A DNA stretch of 64,000 nt. Origin: CAZAYP01 sp964489425 [NCBI: uncultured Verrucomicrobiota bacterium] (GTDB lineage: Bacteria; Verrucomicrobiota; Kiritimatiellia; RZYC01). Position 1 is the stretch's first letter. Each line of letters begins with the position of its first letter. Position numbers and translations under genes: made by a program. The stretch lies in assembly GCA_964489425.1 (NCBI GenBank), contig CAZAYP010000010.1:1-64000 (forward strand), in the 5' to 3' direction. The notes beneath the pieces are model-generated. The model was given only the letters and a program-made list of their open reading frames with translations, was not told the DNA's origin and searched no databases. Below are positions 42,801 through 50,482 of the stretch, piece by piece.

Positions 42801-43951
42801 CGCCCAACAACGCGGGCGACAACTTTGACCTTGTCACCACCGGCGGGTATGGCGGGACCAACAAAGGGGCCACCGGATTCGGCGACCTGGGCCGCGTGTA
42901 TGTCAACTATGACCCCACGAACTTCTACGTCGGCGGCTACGACGTCAACCTGCCTGAAGAGGGCGCGGGGACCAACCGTAACGCCATGGTGGTGTTCCTG
43001 GAGTTCAATACCCTGCCGTACAATGCCGAACACGTCTGGAACTTTACCAACACGGCCCCGGCCCTGCTCGACAAACTGCACAACGTGGCCTTTACCCCGG
43101 CCGTGGACATCGCCATCCTGCTGGGCGATCAGTGGGGTGACGGCAACTTCAGGGAGTTTGTATTTGGCGGCGACGGTGCGCCAGAATACGGACAGGGCGT
43201 GTTCTTCCTGGACACCCGGACGAGCAACTTCGTGCCCGTGGCCACGGCCCGCCTGGCCCAGTTTGACGGCTCCGCGACCACGCCCTGCAGCGGCACCTGG
43301 GACTCGGCGCCCTCACGCGCGATGACCCGCTGGGAATGCAGCATCCCGTGGACCACCCTGGGGGCGTCGAACAATATTTACTCGGTCAGCAACTGTTACC
43401 TGTCGGGCCTGATCGTCAGCCCGTCCACCAGCGGCAACGACCGCTACATCTCCGGGAAATATCTCGGCCGCAACACCACCAGCGGCACCAAGGACGATTG
43501 GGGCAGCTTTGCCTACAACTTCGTCACGCTTAACGGCCTGGAGATGGGCCGGCCCAACGTGGACCTGAACGGCAACGGTATCCCTGACGATTACGAGCAA
43601 TACTATTGGGGTGGCAGCTACACGCCCACGGCGACCTCGGACTTTGACGGCGACGGCGTGAGCGACCGCAACGAGTACTATGGCGGCACGAGCCCCAAGA
43701 ACGATCGCTCGTTCTTCGCCATCAGCGAATCCAGCCCCGTGGCGCCGCAATTGCCCGGCTATATCATGCGCTGGTATAGCGTGCCGGGCCGGACGTACAA
43801 TTTGTACCGCGGCACCAACCTGATGGAGTTCGACGCCTTCCAAGTCGTGCAGTCCAACATTGTGGCCACGGGCGGCGAGCAAACCGGCTACACCGACACG
43901 GTCAACAGCGTCCGGGCCTACTACTTCATCGCCACGCCCAAGCCGCAGTAA
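39884..43951 (+). CDS. Secreted GH57-like alpha-glucan hydrolase with starch-binding repeats
   Basis: A 1355-residue exported enzyme. Signal peptide KIKVFLGIFSGLMVALSAG; GH57-like catalytic domain (about 35-480) with region 1 VTYLWHMHQPIYYP, region 3 GFWPPECAFAEWM (Glu184, likely nucleophile) and region 4 LLLCHSDGDNYG with a candidate acid Asp. Three tandem CBM25-like starch-binding repeats follow at about 650-745, 751-845 and 853-945, each opening with TFSPxxP-like strands and closing with WSVSVSAC-type Trp/Cys motifs. A beta-rich domain (about 950-1225) and calcium-binding thrombospondin-type-3 repeats (NGNGIPDDYEQYYW, DFDGDGVSDRNEYYGG) end the protein. ATG 39884 has AAGGAG 6 bases upstream. 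Expected role: extracellular starch or glycogen breakdown. Confidence 0.85.
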   Translation: MQNKIKVFLGIFSGLMVALSAGQVGAVPINVTYLWHMHQPIYYPYESLWDTDNYGRFNFSVAGVFDGDRQGAYTAWPKDAVQYGADRGMVNAGAQVSFSGSLAENCNNLWGYLSWNGAYKWARNSLRTEHNNPRLDCVGIAYHHSLMPLTCKETMVMQIRLHKEQYKEIWDTGGTYSKGFWPPECAFAEWMIPALVEEGLEWVIVDNGHLFRTVPDFPWSDASSCRPNPAEIQNPSSSALGSQWVQLQNIWAPTKVLAPWSYQPHYVQWVNPTNGVAQKIIAVPAGRYEGNENGRGGYGAFKPENVWGAHVASVNTDASHPMLLLCHSDGDNYGLKNSDAWHGQHENFLSMCQSNPDFDHMSVQDYLTEFPPSASDVIHVEPGSWIGIDGGTPYFEKWLSSTYVSGECPDRWSWSVLVAAQNRVILAESLENTYTMNDVEWGIGSDTAKAWHYYLNGETSCYWYWDMDRANPWDGNPTRACNMAVAEAAKVLARHPGVDAKGPSIFTPQRTPYNPGGKMWNEATPASSDFEVWSYVDDVSNLGAVELYWRTDKDGQNPIVSVQNETFAGGDEVNNWNTVSMTASWDPTVKGPDNIVPTPTCRARKYAASVTGQHDVLVDYYIHATDGKGNVSRSDIMHVYIGEFNSSNTVPVTFSPSQPQACTNSTLVSIYNATGRSLSSANPVTLVITFNNWAASNEYAMAGTIGGIWRCTNSIPGAATSVWVRFRSGATWDKGSSADWGVSISDCVEPAVMTFNPAAPNGCDPVLISYTPNDGVLKTNAPIYLHVGYNLWQGVVTPDPAMTNHAGTWEYWYDPPVGAYQINACFNDGGPTWDNNNGPNWSVSVINCSSTNAVVAFSPAAPRDCDTLTVTYNAAGRSLAGAPQMYLTATMDNWSSYTSRLMTAAGADLWTLGAAIPEGCQMATVNFRTNTSAGTVDDNAGANWSVSVSACTTGGWSNVRFAPGTPVISGAGTPNNAGDNFDLVTTGGYGGTNKGATGFGDLGRVYVNYDPTNFYVGGYDVNLPEEGAGTNRNAMVVFLEFNTLPYNAEHVWNFTNTAPALLDKLHNVAFTPAVDIAILLGDQWGDGNFREFVFGGDGAPEYGQGVFFLDTRTSNFVPVATARLAQFDGSATTPCSGTWDSAPSRAMTRWECSIPWTTLGASNNIYSVSNCYLSGLIVSPSTSGNDRYISGKYLGRNTTSGTKDDWGSFAYNFVTLNGLEMGRPNVDLNGNGIPDDYEQYYWGGSYTPTATSDFDGDGVSDRNEYYGGTSPKNDRSFFAISESSPVAPQLPGYIMRWYSVPGRTYNLYRGTNLMEFDAFQVVQSNIVATGGEQTGYTDTVNSVRAYYFIATPKPQ

Positions 43952-43990
43952 CGGGGAGGGGCGTCACAGATTGCCCGCCGCGCATCCGGC

Positions 43991-44022
43991 TTGACGTTCG
44001 ATATATATTTATTTATATATCG
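43991..44022 (+). promoter_or_regulatory. modE promoter with embedded ModE-type operator
   Basis: TTGACG (43991-43996), 17 bases, TATATA (44014-44019). Between and over these lies CGATATATA-TTTATT-TATATATCG (43999-44022), a perfect inverted repeat with the TATATA arms of known ModE boxes. The -10 ends 7 bases before the modE ATG, so the mRNA is probably leaderless. Confidence 0.75.
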
Positions 44023-44026
44023 GAAC

Positions 44027-44440
44027 ATGAAAGTTCAGGCGCGCCTGGTAATCACGGATGACCGCGGGGACGCGTTCATGGGCATCGGCCTGGTCTGGCT
44101 GCTGGAGCGGATCGACCGCTTCCATTCCATTGCCCAGGCGGCGCGTGACATGGGCCTGTCCTATGTCAAGGCGCTGCGCATCCTGAAGCAGTTGGAGGCC
44201 AACCTGGGCCAGCCACTGCTCGCGCGGTCCAAGGGCGGCGCGCGCCGCGGCGGCTCCGATCTGACCCCCCTCGCCCACCGCCTGGTCCGCGAGTTCGAGC
44301 GCCTGCGCCGGGAGGTCCAGGCCTGCGCTGAACGTAAATTCCAGCGCTGCGAAAAGGCCTTGAAGCACCGCCCCAACAAGGGATTACGCCGCCAGACATG
44401 CAAGACACCAACACCAAAAGGAGCTGACCATGCACAGTAA
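44027..44440 (+). CDS. modE: ModE-family molybdate/tungstate-responsive regulator (DNA-binding domain only)
   Basis: A 137-residue LysR-like winged-helix protein: LVWLLERIDRFHSIAQAARD with GLSYVKALRILKQLEANLGQ as the HTH, and GGARRGGSDLTPLAHRLVREFERLRREVQ as the wing and dimer helix, all typical of the ModE N-terminal domain. The C-terminal molbindin domains are absent, so metal sensing must differ from E. coli ModE. ATG 44027 is chosen because an ideal promoter ends 7 bases before it and there is no ribosome site, suggesting a leaderless start. It should repress the modABC genes, with which it is co-transcribed, through the inverted repeat at 43999-44022. Confidence 0.85.
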   Translation: MKVQARLVITDDRGDAFMGIGLVWLLERIDRFHSIAQAARDMGLSYVKALRILKQLEANLGQPLLARSKGGARRGGSDLTPLAHRLVREFERLRREVQACAERKFQRCEKALKHRPNKGLRRQTCKTPTPKGADHAQ

Positions 44441-45326
44441 AAAACACAAACTATGGGTGCCGTTGAGCCTGGCCTTGCTGATGGCTGCATGCCTGGCAAG
44501 GGGAGACGACGCACGCCGCCGCTTGCTAGTATATTGCGGTTCAGCCAACAAGCCACCCATGGAAGAAATCGCCGCGGCCTACCAAGAGAAGACCGGCATA
44601 AAAGTGGATTTGCTGTTTGGAGGATCCGGTTCCCTGCTCGCGCAAATGTCCTTGTCTGGCCAAGGCGAAATTTACCTGCCGGGATCGCCGGATTACATCA
44701 TCATCGGAGAACGCCAAAAGCTGTTGATCGCAAAGTCTGACCGGATTGTAGCCTATCTGGTGCCGGCGATCATTACCCCCGCGGGGAACCCCGCCGGAAT
44801 CAAGGATCTGGAGGACCTGGCACGGCCTGAGGCACGGGTGGGACTAGGCAATCCTGAAACCGTCTGCCTGGGCTTATATGGCATTGAATTGCTGGAGAAA
44901 AACAAACTGCTAGCGGCGGTGATGAACCATGTGGTGACCTTGGCCGGCAGTTGTTCGCGGACGGCCAACTTGGCGGCCATGGGTCAAGTAGACGCCATCC
45001 TGGGCTGGAGCGTGTTTCATGATTGGAATCCATCGCGCATGGAGTGCATCCCCATCCGGCCGGACCGGATTCCCCGCATATCCTACGTGCCGATTGCCAT
45101 TCCCGCATGCACCCGCGATCTGGCAATGTCGCACGCCTTCATCGACTATGTGCTCTCCCCGGCGGGAGTGGCGGCTTACAAAAAATACGGCTATATAACC
45201 GAGCGCGACGAGGCGTTGAAGTATGCGCCCGCGGCAACGATCGGCGGAGAGTATCGACTGCCGGAAGAGTACTACGAACTCCTGCGGACACAGTTCAGCG
45301 GGCAATCCGAGCAAGGCGTAGATTGA
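44430..45326 (+). CDS. modA: Molybdate/tungstate-binding periplasmic protein (ModA/WtpA-like)
   Basis: A 298-residue exported solute-binding protein with a lipoprotein-like signal (LSLALLMAACLARG, Cys as possible lipid site). ModA features: LLVYCGSANKPPMEEIAAAY, FGGSGSLLAQMSLSGQGEIYLPGS with Ser residues that bind the oxyanion, and ATIGGEYRLPEEYYELL near the C-terminus. It captures molybdate or tungstate and delivers it to ModBC. AAGGAG lies 6 bases before ATG 44430, which overlaps the modE 3' end. Confidence 0.9.
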   Translation: MHSKKHKLWVPLSLALLMAACLARGDDARRRLLVYCGSANKPPMEEIAAAYQEKTGIKVDLLFGGSGSLLAQMSLSGQGEIYLPGSPDYIIIGERQKLLIAKSDRIVAYLVPAIITPAGNPAGIKDLEDLARPEARVGLGNPETVCLGLYGIELLEKNKLLAAVMNHVVTLAGSCSRTANLAAMGQVDAILGWSVFHDWNPSRMECIPIRPDRIPRISYVPIAIPACTRDLAMSHAFIDYVLSPAGVAAYKKYGYITERDEALKYAPAATIGGEYRLPEEYYELLRTQFSGQSEQGVD

Positions 45327-46102
45327 ACCGTTGCTTTAATTTGATTGTGGGCGCGACGATCGCGGCACTGGCCTTGTTTCTCCTGGCGTTGGTAGCCGGC
45401 GCCGTGTTTGAGCTGGCCCGCTCAACGCTGGTAGCGCCGCCGCGGTCGGGGGTCATCTGGCTGGCCATCCGCTTGTCCCTTTATACCGCCACGGTGTCGT
45501 CGCTGCTGGCGGTGGCCGTAGCGCTGCCCATTGCCTATGGACTGGCGCGCCATGAGTTCCGCGGCAAAAACCTGCTGGATACGCTGCTGGATCTGCCGCT
45601 GGTGTTGTCGCCCGTGGCGCTGGGGGCGCTGCTACTGGTTTTCTTCAGCACCCCGGCCGGGCGGGCCATCCAACGCGTAACCGGCCCGTTTGTCTTCGAA
45701 GTGCGCGGCATCATCCTGGCGCAGTTCATGGTCGTTGTGGGGCTCGCCATCCGCCTGCTTAAAACCGCGTTCGAGGGCGTGGACCCGGATTATGAAAAGC
45801 TGGCCCGCACCTTGGGGCTGAACCGCATGCAGGTGTTCCGCCGCGTGGCCCTGCCCCTGGCCGGCCGCGGGGTGCTGGCGGCCGCGTTGCTGGTCTGGGC
45901 GCGGGCGATCGGCGAATTCGGCGCCACGGTAACGCTGGCCGGCGCCATGCCCGGGAAAACCGCCACCATCCCCGTGGCGATCTATCTCAGCTTTGAGTCC
46001 GCGGACGTGGGGGGCATGATTATTTTTATCCTGATCCTCATTGGCGTCTCCCTGGCCACGCTGTACGCCGTGCGCAAGATCGGGTTGGTGCCCCATGCCT
46101 GA
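45323..46102 (+). CDS. modB: Molybdate ABC transporter permease
   Basis: A 259-residue inner-membrane permease with about six membrane helices. The EAA-type loop ARTLGLNRMQVFRRVALPLAGRG, which docks on ModC, and ARAIGEFGATVTLAGAMPGKT are strong ModB/CysW signatures. TTG 45323 overlaps the modA stop (TTGA) and gives the expected length; a longer frame from 45023 lies inside modA and is rejected. Confidence 0.9.
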   Translation: MNRCFNLIVGATIAALALFLLALVAGAVFELARSTLVAPPRSGVIWLAIRLSLYTATVSSLLAVAVALPIAYGLARHEFRGKNLLDTLLDLPLVLSPVALGALLLVFFSTPAGRAIQRVTGPFVFEVRGIILAQFMVVVGLAIRLLKTAFEGVDPDYEKLARTLGLNRMQVFRRVALPLAGRGVLAAALLVWARAIGEFGATVTLAGAMPGKTATIPVAIYLSFESADVGGMIIFILILIGVSLATLYAVRKIGLVPHA

Positions 46103-47192
46103 GCCGCATCTCGCAGTGACGGGGCTCGCCTGCACGGTGGGCGGATTTCACCTCCGGGCGGTGGACCTGGCGGTCCAGCACGGCAGCTACCACCTTCTGC
46201 TGGGGCCCACCGGCAGCGGCAAGTCCACGCTGCTGAAATGCCTGCTGGGCCTGCAGGGCATGGCCCGGGGCCGGATATTGCTGGCGGGGCGGGACATTTC
46301 CGGCTTGGCGCCGGAGCAGCGCGGCATTGGCTATGTGCCCCAGAATCATGCGTTGTTTCCCCACCTGAGCGTTAAGCAAAACATCCGCTTCGGTGTGGTC
46401 GGCCGGCATGCCGAGGCGGCCGAGCGCGCCGTCCGGCGGGCCATTGATCTGCTGTCCCTGGGCGCCTTGTTGCCGCGGCGGGTCGCCGGCCTGTCCGGCG
46501 GCGAGCGGCAGAAGGTAGCGTTGGCGCGGGCCCTGGCCATACGCCCGGAACTGCTGCTGCTGGACGAACCATTCTCGGCGATCGACGAAGGCGCACGCCG
46601 CCACCTGTGGCTCGAGTTGAAGCGGGCGGTCCGTGAGATCGGCATCACGACCATTCACGTGACCCACAGCCTGGACGAGGCGTATGCCATGGGCGAGGAG
46701 GTGTCCGTCCTCATCCATGGCCGCCTGGCCCAGTCCGGCACCTGTCAATCCGTATTCCACCAACCAGCGGACGAACCGGTGGCCCGCTATTTGAATTACG
46801 GCAACATATTTCATGGCCGGGCGGAGGTCACCGGCCAAGGCGCGATTCTGGATGTCGGCGGGTTCACCATCCGCGTCCACACGCCCCTGCCCCAGGCCGC
46901 CCTGGTCGGGGTCTGTGTCCGCCCCCAGGATGTCAAAATCATCAGGGACGGCATGCCGCTGGACGAGCAACTGGCGGCCAACACCTACACGGCGACGATC
47001 CGGGAGTTATACCTGTTGCCTCAACACTGCGTGCTGATGGTCCAAGTCAAAGGCAGCCCCCGCCCGTTCGATTTTGAGGTGCGGTGCCCGGAATACATGA
47101 AGGAACGCCATCAACTGGATGTCGGAGGAACCATCCGGATTGCCCTTTGGCAACCCAACATCATTGTATTCCCGCAACCGGCCAAGGCATAG
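46095..47192 (+). CDS. modC: Molybdate/tungstate ABC transporter ATP-binding protein with MOP-like domain
   Basis: A 365-residue ABC ATPase: Walker [14 protein letters not shown]-loop VPQNHALFPHLSV, signature LSGGERQKVALARAL, Walker B LLLLDEPFSAID and H-loop HVTHSLDEA. After residue 230 a C-terminal molybdate-binding TOBE/MOP-type domain follows (about 240-355), which in ModC homologues gives feedback inhibition by the oxyanion. ATG 46095 overlaps the end of modB. Last gene of modE-A-B-C; it converges with the unknown protein at 47237. Confidence 0.92.
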   Translation: MPEPHLAVTGLACTVGGFHLRAVDLAVQHGSYHLLLGPTGSGKSTLLKCLLGLQGMARGRILLAGRDISGLAPEQRGIGYVPQNHALFPHLSVKQNIRFGVVGRHAEAAERAVRRAIDLLSLGALLPRRVAGLSGGERQKVALARALAIRPELLLLDEPFSAIDEGARRHLWLELKRAVREIGITTIHVTHSLDEAYAMGEEVSVLIHGRLAQSGTCQSVFHQPADEPVARYLNYGNIFHGRAEVTGQGAILDVGGFTIRVHTPLPQAALVGVCVRPQDVKIIRDGMPLDEQLAANTYTATIRELYLLPQHCVLMVQVKGSPRPFDFEVRCPEYMKERHQLDVGGTIRIALWQPNIIVFPQPAKA

Positions 47193-47236
47193 GTACGGGA
47201 GCGAACGAACCGAGCGGCGGCCCGCCCGACCAGCAA

Positions 47237-48490
47237 CTACGGCTGCGCAGGCGCTGGCGCAGGTGTAGGCACCGCCGTGGGCTCGGCAGACGCAGTGCCA
47301 GTCTGCTCGCCGGCGGCGGTTATGTCGGGAACCGGGGCGTTGCTCGTGCCGAACGAAATGGGCCAATCCGGACCCCATACATGTTCCTGACTCCAATAGG
47401 AAAGCGGGCTGGTATCCTGACCATTGGCGCCATTAGCCTCGCGCAGCGCACGGGCCAGCCGCGGATCTTTTTCCGCAGCACGCAGGCGCTGGGCGGCGAT
47501 ATCGCGCCCCATGCGTTCAATACTCTTAAGCACCGCATTGACCATCACCCGCTGGTAAACCGCTTTCAGACGCACCAGATTGCCGTCTTGCTGCAGTTGG
47601 CTTTGACGAGACGTGTTCAGCATGGCCCGTGCCCACCAGATGTATTGCTCCCCCCACTGCCCCTGCCGGGGAGTTCCGCCCAGCACCGCGCCCAAGATCA
47701 CCTCCGCCGAAGTTTTTAAATCCTGAAAAATGGAAATGGCATAGGACGCCGAACGCTCCGACCTGGCAATGGCAATGATATCCCAACTCCCACGCGCATG
47801 GCTCAAAGTGCCCTTGACTACCACGGCTTGGATATGCGACTGCAACTGAGGCGGCAACAAATCCGTCGGGTTGGGGATGACCGTGGAGTAGTGCAGGGTT
47901 TCGCTCAGGTTGCTGACCAGCGGCATGATATTGCCGTTGAGCACTGATTCCAGCAAATGCTGCTGTTCCGCGATGTTGGATTCCTCGGTAAAAAAGATGA
48001 TATCCCGCCCCAAGAAACGTACGGCATTGTTCCCGATCTTGTAGGCATCGGCATCCAGCAGATTGTTGAAATAGCCGTCGATGTGAAAGCCCGTAGGCCG
48101 CTCCCCCTGGGGGAACGTGCCTGTAACATAAGCGACAAAATCGCGCACCTGACCATCCGGGCCACGATGGTAGGTTAAATTCATGGCCGACACTTCCCCG
48201 AGGTTCAGCAGGGGCGACTGTTCCAACCCCTTATTAATGACGCTTTTCAACTGAGCCAGCAGGGCCGGATCGTCGCTCATGATGGAAGCCAGATAATCGT
48301 CGCCAAAGACCTTGGAGGCTTCGGTGCCTTCGATGGGTTCCCCTTTTTCAACCAGGTAGCGGATTTGGTCCCGCACAGACGTGGTAATCGACCATACGCG
48401 GTAGACGCGATAGCCCACCCCGGCCGTGATTACCAGTAACGCCAAGCTGAACAATCCAACGCCCCATTGCAGATACCGTACCGCTTTCAT
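47237..48490 (-). CDS. Membrane-anchored protein of unknown function
   Basis: A 417-residue protein with one N-terminal membrane helix (WGVGLFSLALLVITAGVGYR), a predicted extracytoplasmic domain of mixed alpha/beta character and an Ala/Pro-rich tail of about 40 residues (TAVPTPAPAPAQP end). The domain has recognisable segments such as YLASIMSDDPALLAQLK, GFHIDGYFNNLLDADAYK and ARAMLNTSRQSQLQQ, but I recognise no family. AGGAAGG precedes the ATG at about 7 bases. It is divergent from the lipoprotein/exopolysaccharide genes and might belong functionally to them, sharing a regulatory region with a perfect 8-bp inverted repeat. Confidence 0.7.
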   Translation of the reverse strand: MKAVRYLQWGVGLFSLALLVITAGVGYRVYRVWSITTSVRDQIRYLVEKGEPIEGTEASKVFGDDYLASIMSDDPALLAQLKSVINKGLEQSPLLNLGEVSAMNLTYHRGPDGQVRDFVAYVTGTFPQGERPTGFHIDGYFNNLLDADAYKIGNNAVRFLGRDIIFFTEESNIAEQQHLLESVLNGNIMPLVSNLSETLHYSTVIPNPTDLLPPQLQSHIQAVVVKGTLSHARGSWDIIAIARSERSASYAISIFQDLKTSAEVILGAVLGGTPRQGQWGEQYIWWARAMLNTSRQSQLQQDGNLVRLKAVYQRVMVNAVLKSIERMGRDIAAQRLRAAEKDPRLARALREANGANGQDTSPLSYWSQEHVWGPDWPISFGTSNAPVPDITAAGEQTGTASAEPTAVPTPAPAPAQP

Positions 48491-48545
48491 AGCGCCCCTT
48501 CCTGTTTACCTTGCATGCCGTTTAAAATACCCCAAGTGTTTTTTT

Positions 48546-48576
48546 TTGGCAAGGTCGTTCGATTTAATCTTGCCAA
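48546..48576. promoter_or_regulatory. Inverted repeat in the divergent region before the exopolysaccharide locus
   Basis: TTGGCAAG (48546-48553) and CTTGCCAA (48569-48576) are perfect complements separated by 15 bases. A T9 run lies on its left. It sits midway between divergent genes (48490 and 48628) and could be an operator; a terminator role is unlikely because the T-run precedes the stem. Confidence 0.4.
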
Positions 48577-48627
48577 CCGCCTTGCATTATGGAAGATATC
48601 CATTCCAAAGCAGAAAGGAGCATGGGC

Positions 48628-48975
48628 ATGAACAGGCTGATGGTGACTTGCTTGATGCTGGGCGTACTATGTTTGATTGGGTGCACGTCCACCTCGCAAA
48701 AACTAAAAAGTGTGCAACTGGGGATGACCCCCGAAGAGGTACGCCAGGTGTTAGGAGATCCTTACACCATAAGAGCCGCCAAGACGTACGACAACGGAGA
48801 ATGGGCGGAAATCTGGGAATACCTGCCGCCCCCGTTCAGCTGGAATCCTAAAACATTCTGGATCTACTTTGAGAGTGGCAAGCTGGTGCAATGGGGCGAA
48901 CCAGGAGATTTCATGGGGCAGTCGGGAAGCCAGGTGCCGGTGGGCGAGTATGTTGAACAGAAGGTATTGCGCTAG
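48628..48975 (+). CDS. SmpA/OmlA (BamE-like) small lipoprotein
   Basis: A 115-residue lipoprotein: signal sequence ending in the lipobox LCLIGC (lipidated Cys), then a SmpA/OmlA-like domain with KSVQLGMTPEEVRQVLGDPY and YDNGEWAEIWEYLP. These domains form small alpha-beta folds of outer-membrane lipoproteins such as BamE, but many are unrelated accessory lipoproteins. ATG 48628 is chosen over 48622 because AAGGAG is 7 bases upstream. It precedes the exopolysaccharide export genes and may be an outer-membrane helper. Confidence 0.8.
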   Translation: MNRLMVTCLMLGVLCLIGCTSTSQKLKSVQLGMTPEEVRQVLGDPYTIRAAKTYDNGEWAEIWEYLPPPFSWNPKTFWIYFESGKLVQWGEPGDFMGQSGSQVPVGEYVEQKVLR

Positions 48976-49060
48976 GAATAGCAGCGCCCGGCTGTGCTGG
49001 CAAGGGAAGGTCCTGCAACGAAATCCCAATGGGTGCCACGCGCCGGCGTGATCTGGCAAA

Positions 49061-50482
49061 GTGCAAGGGATCCCGATCATTTTTCCTCATCGCCAGGCAA
49101 ACCCGACGCACCGCTCCCGATGGCGGTGGGGGCCGCTTGTCATCGGGCCGATGGTCCTGCTCTTTCTGAAACCGGCATATGCCCAACTGATGCGCGTTGG
49201 TCCGTTTGATTTAAATGCCCAAACAGAGTTGGCGGGCGAATACTCCAGCAACATCGAACAACAATATCCAGATCAGGTCACCCTGTCGCCGGAAGACTAC
49301 TACGTCACCGCCGCCTTGGATGTGAACGGCATCGCCCGCCTAGGGCAGAAGGTCAAGGCCAACCTGGATACCGGGGTGGCCCTGGAAAAACACTTTAAGC
49401 GCCCCGATTTGGACAATCAGAACAACCCCTTGGGCAAGGCGGCCCTGAGCGCTGAGATCCCCTACCGCCACTCGCAGATTGGCGCGGATATCAGCATCGA
49501 GAAAAAATCACAGGCGGATTCGAGCACCTATATTCCCGGGCAAACAAAGAACTCCACCACGTATACCGAATTCACCTATGGATTCGATTGGGGTTGGTCC
49601 TGGCAGGCGTTGACTCTTGACGCGGGCTACGACTATAACCAGAAACGTTACCAGAAAGAAGAAATGCGCACCGGCGATGAAGACAGAACCACCATTGTTC
49701 TGGGAGCCGAGTGGAAACTGCTGCGCCGATTAAGCCTGAATTATGATGGTGAGTTTAAGAAAGACGTGTTTCCCCGGCAGGCAGCGACCCCGGACAAGCC
49801 CGTGTGGGGGCGCAAGCATTATATTTATGCGGATGTGGAAATCCTGCCGCTCAAACAGGAGCACAAGCGCCCGACCCTGGATGTTGCCGCCGGCTTTGAA
49901 CAGGATACGGAGCAAGATGACGAATACGACCCCGAATGGGAGCCCAAGTATACGGTGGACCTAGGCTTCGGGCCGCCGATGGAATTGTTCGGCAACAAGA
50001 ATCTGACCCTGACGCTGGACGTAACCTACACCTACAAAAAGCGCCGGGTGACGACGAACAACAAGGAAGAACCGGACGAGATCAAATTTACTTATGGCGG
50101 CACGCTGAAGCACGAGATATCGCATTCGGCCAGGCAGACACTGACCGTCATGCAGCAACCTATCAACACGTTCGGATCCACGGAAAAAACCGAACAAACC
50201 CAAGTCGGCTATTCTTTTGTCAAGGAAAACCTGTTCATTTACAACCTCGATATGGACATCCACTTAGGCTGGGAACAAGATAAACCCCTGGGCACGGACG
50301 ACGCCGCACCCGGCCCCGAGGAGCGCAAATGGCTTGCGGATTTCATCCTGACCCATCGCCGGGCGTTGACGCGCAAGCTCCACCGGGAGTTAAGCTATGA
50401 ATTCCATTATGAACAATCCAATCTGCATGATAAGCCAATGGAAGAAAACCGCTTGGTTCTGGCGTTCATTTATGATCTATAG
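49061..50482 (+). CDS. Outer-membrane beta-barrel protein of the exopolysaccharide locus
   Basis: A 473-residue exported protein with a signal-like segment (GPLVIGPMVLLFLKPAYAQ) and a long alternating amphipathic pattern typical of an outer-membrane barrel; repeated strands such as SLNYDGEFKKDVF, KHYIYADVEILPLK and LTLTLDVTYTYKKRRV alternate with charged loops. The C-terminus ends in LVLAFIYDL, compatible with a final barrel strand. GTG 49061 is the predicted start but no clear ribosome site is seen. Adjacent to the export protein, so probably the outer-membrane secretion or assembly pore for the polysaccharide; specific function is inference. Confidence 0.7.
   Translation: MQGIPIIFPHRQANPTHRSRWRWGPLVIGPMVLLFLKPAYAQLMRVGPFDLNAQTELAGEYSSNIEQQYPDQVTLSPEDYYVTAALDVNGIARLGQKVKANLDTGVALEKHFKRPDLDNQNNPLGKAALSAEIPYRHSQIGADISIEKKSQADSSTYIPGQTKNSTTYTEFTYGFDWGWSWQALTLDAGYDYNQKRYQKEEMRTGDEDRTTIVLGAEWKLLRRLSLNYDGEFKKDVFPRQAATPDKPVWGRKHYIYADVEILPLKQEHKRPTLDVAAGFEQDTEQDDEYDPEWEPKYTVDLGFGPPMELFGNKNLTLTLDVTYTYKKRRVTTNNKEEPDEIKFTYGGTLKHEISHSARQTLTVMQQPINTFGSTEKTEQTQVGYSFVKENLFIYNLDMDIHLGWEQDKPLGTDDAAPGPEERKWLADFILTHRRALTRKLHRELSYEFHYEQSNLHDKPMEENRLVLAFIYDL

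Noticed and set aside
48538-48576. Intrinsic terminator at the T9 run
   Set aside because: The T-run precedes the stem on the plus strand and becomes an A-run after the stem on the minus strand, so neither direction fits.
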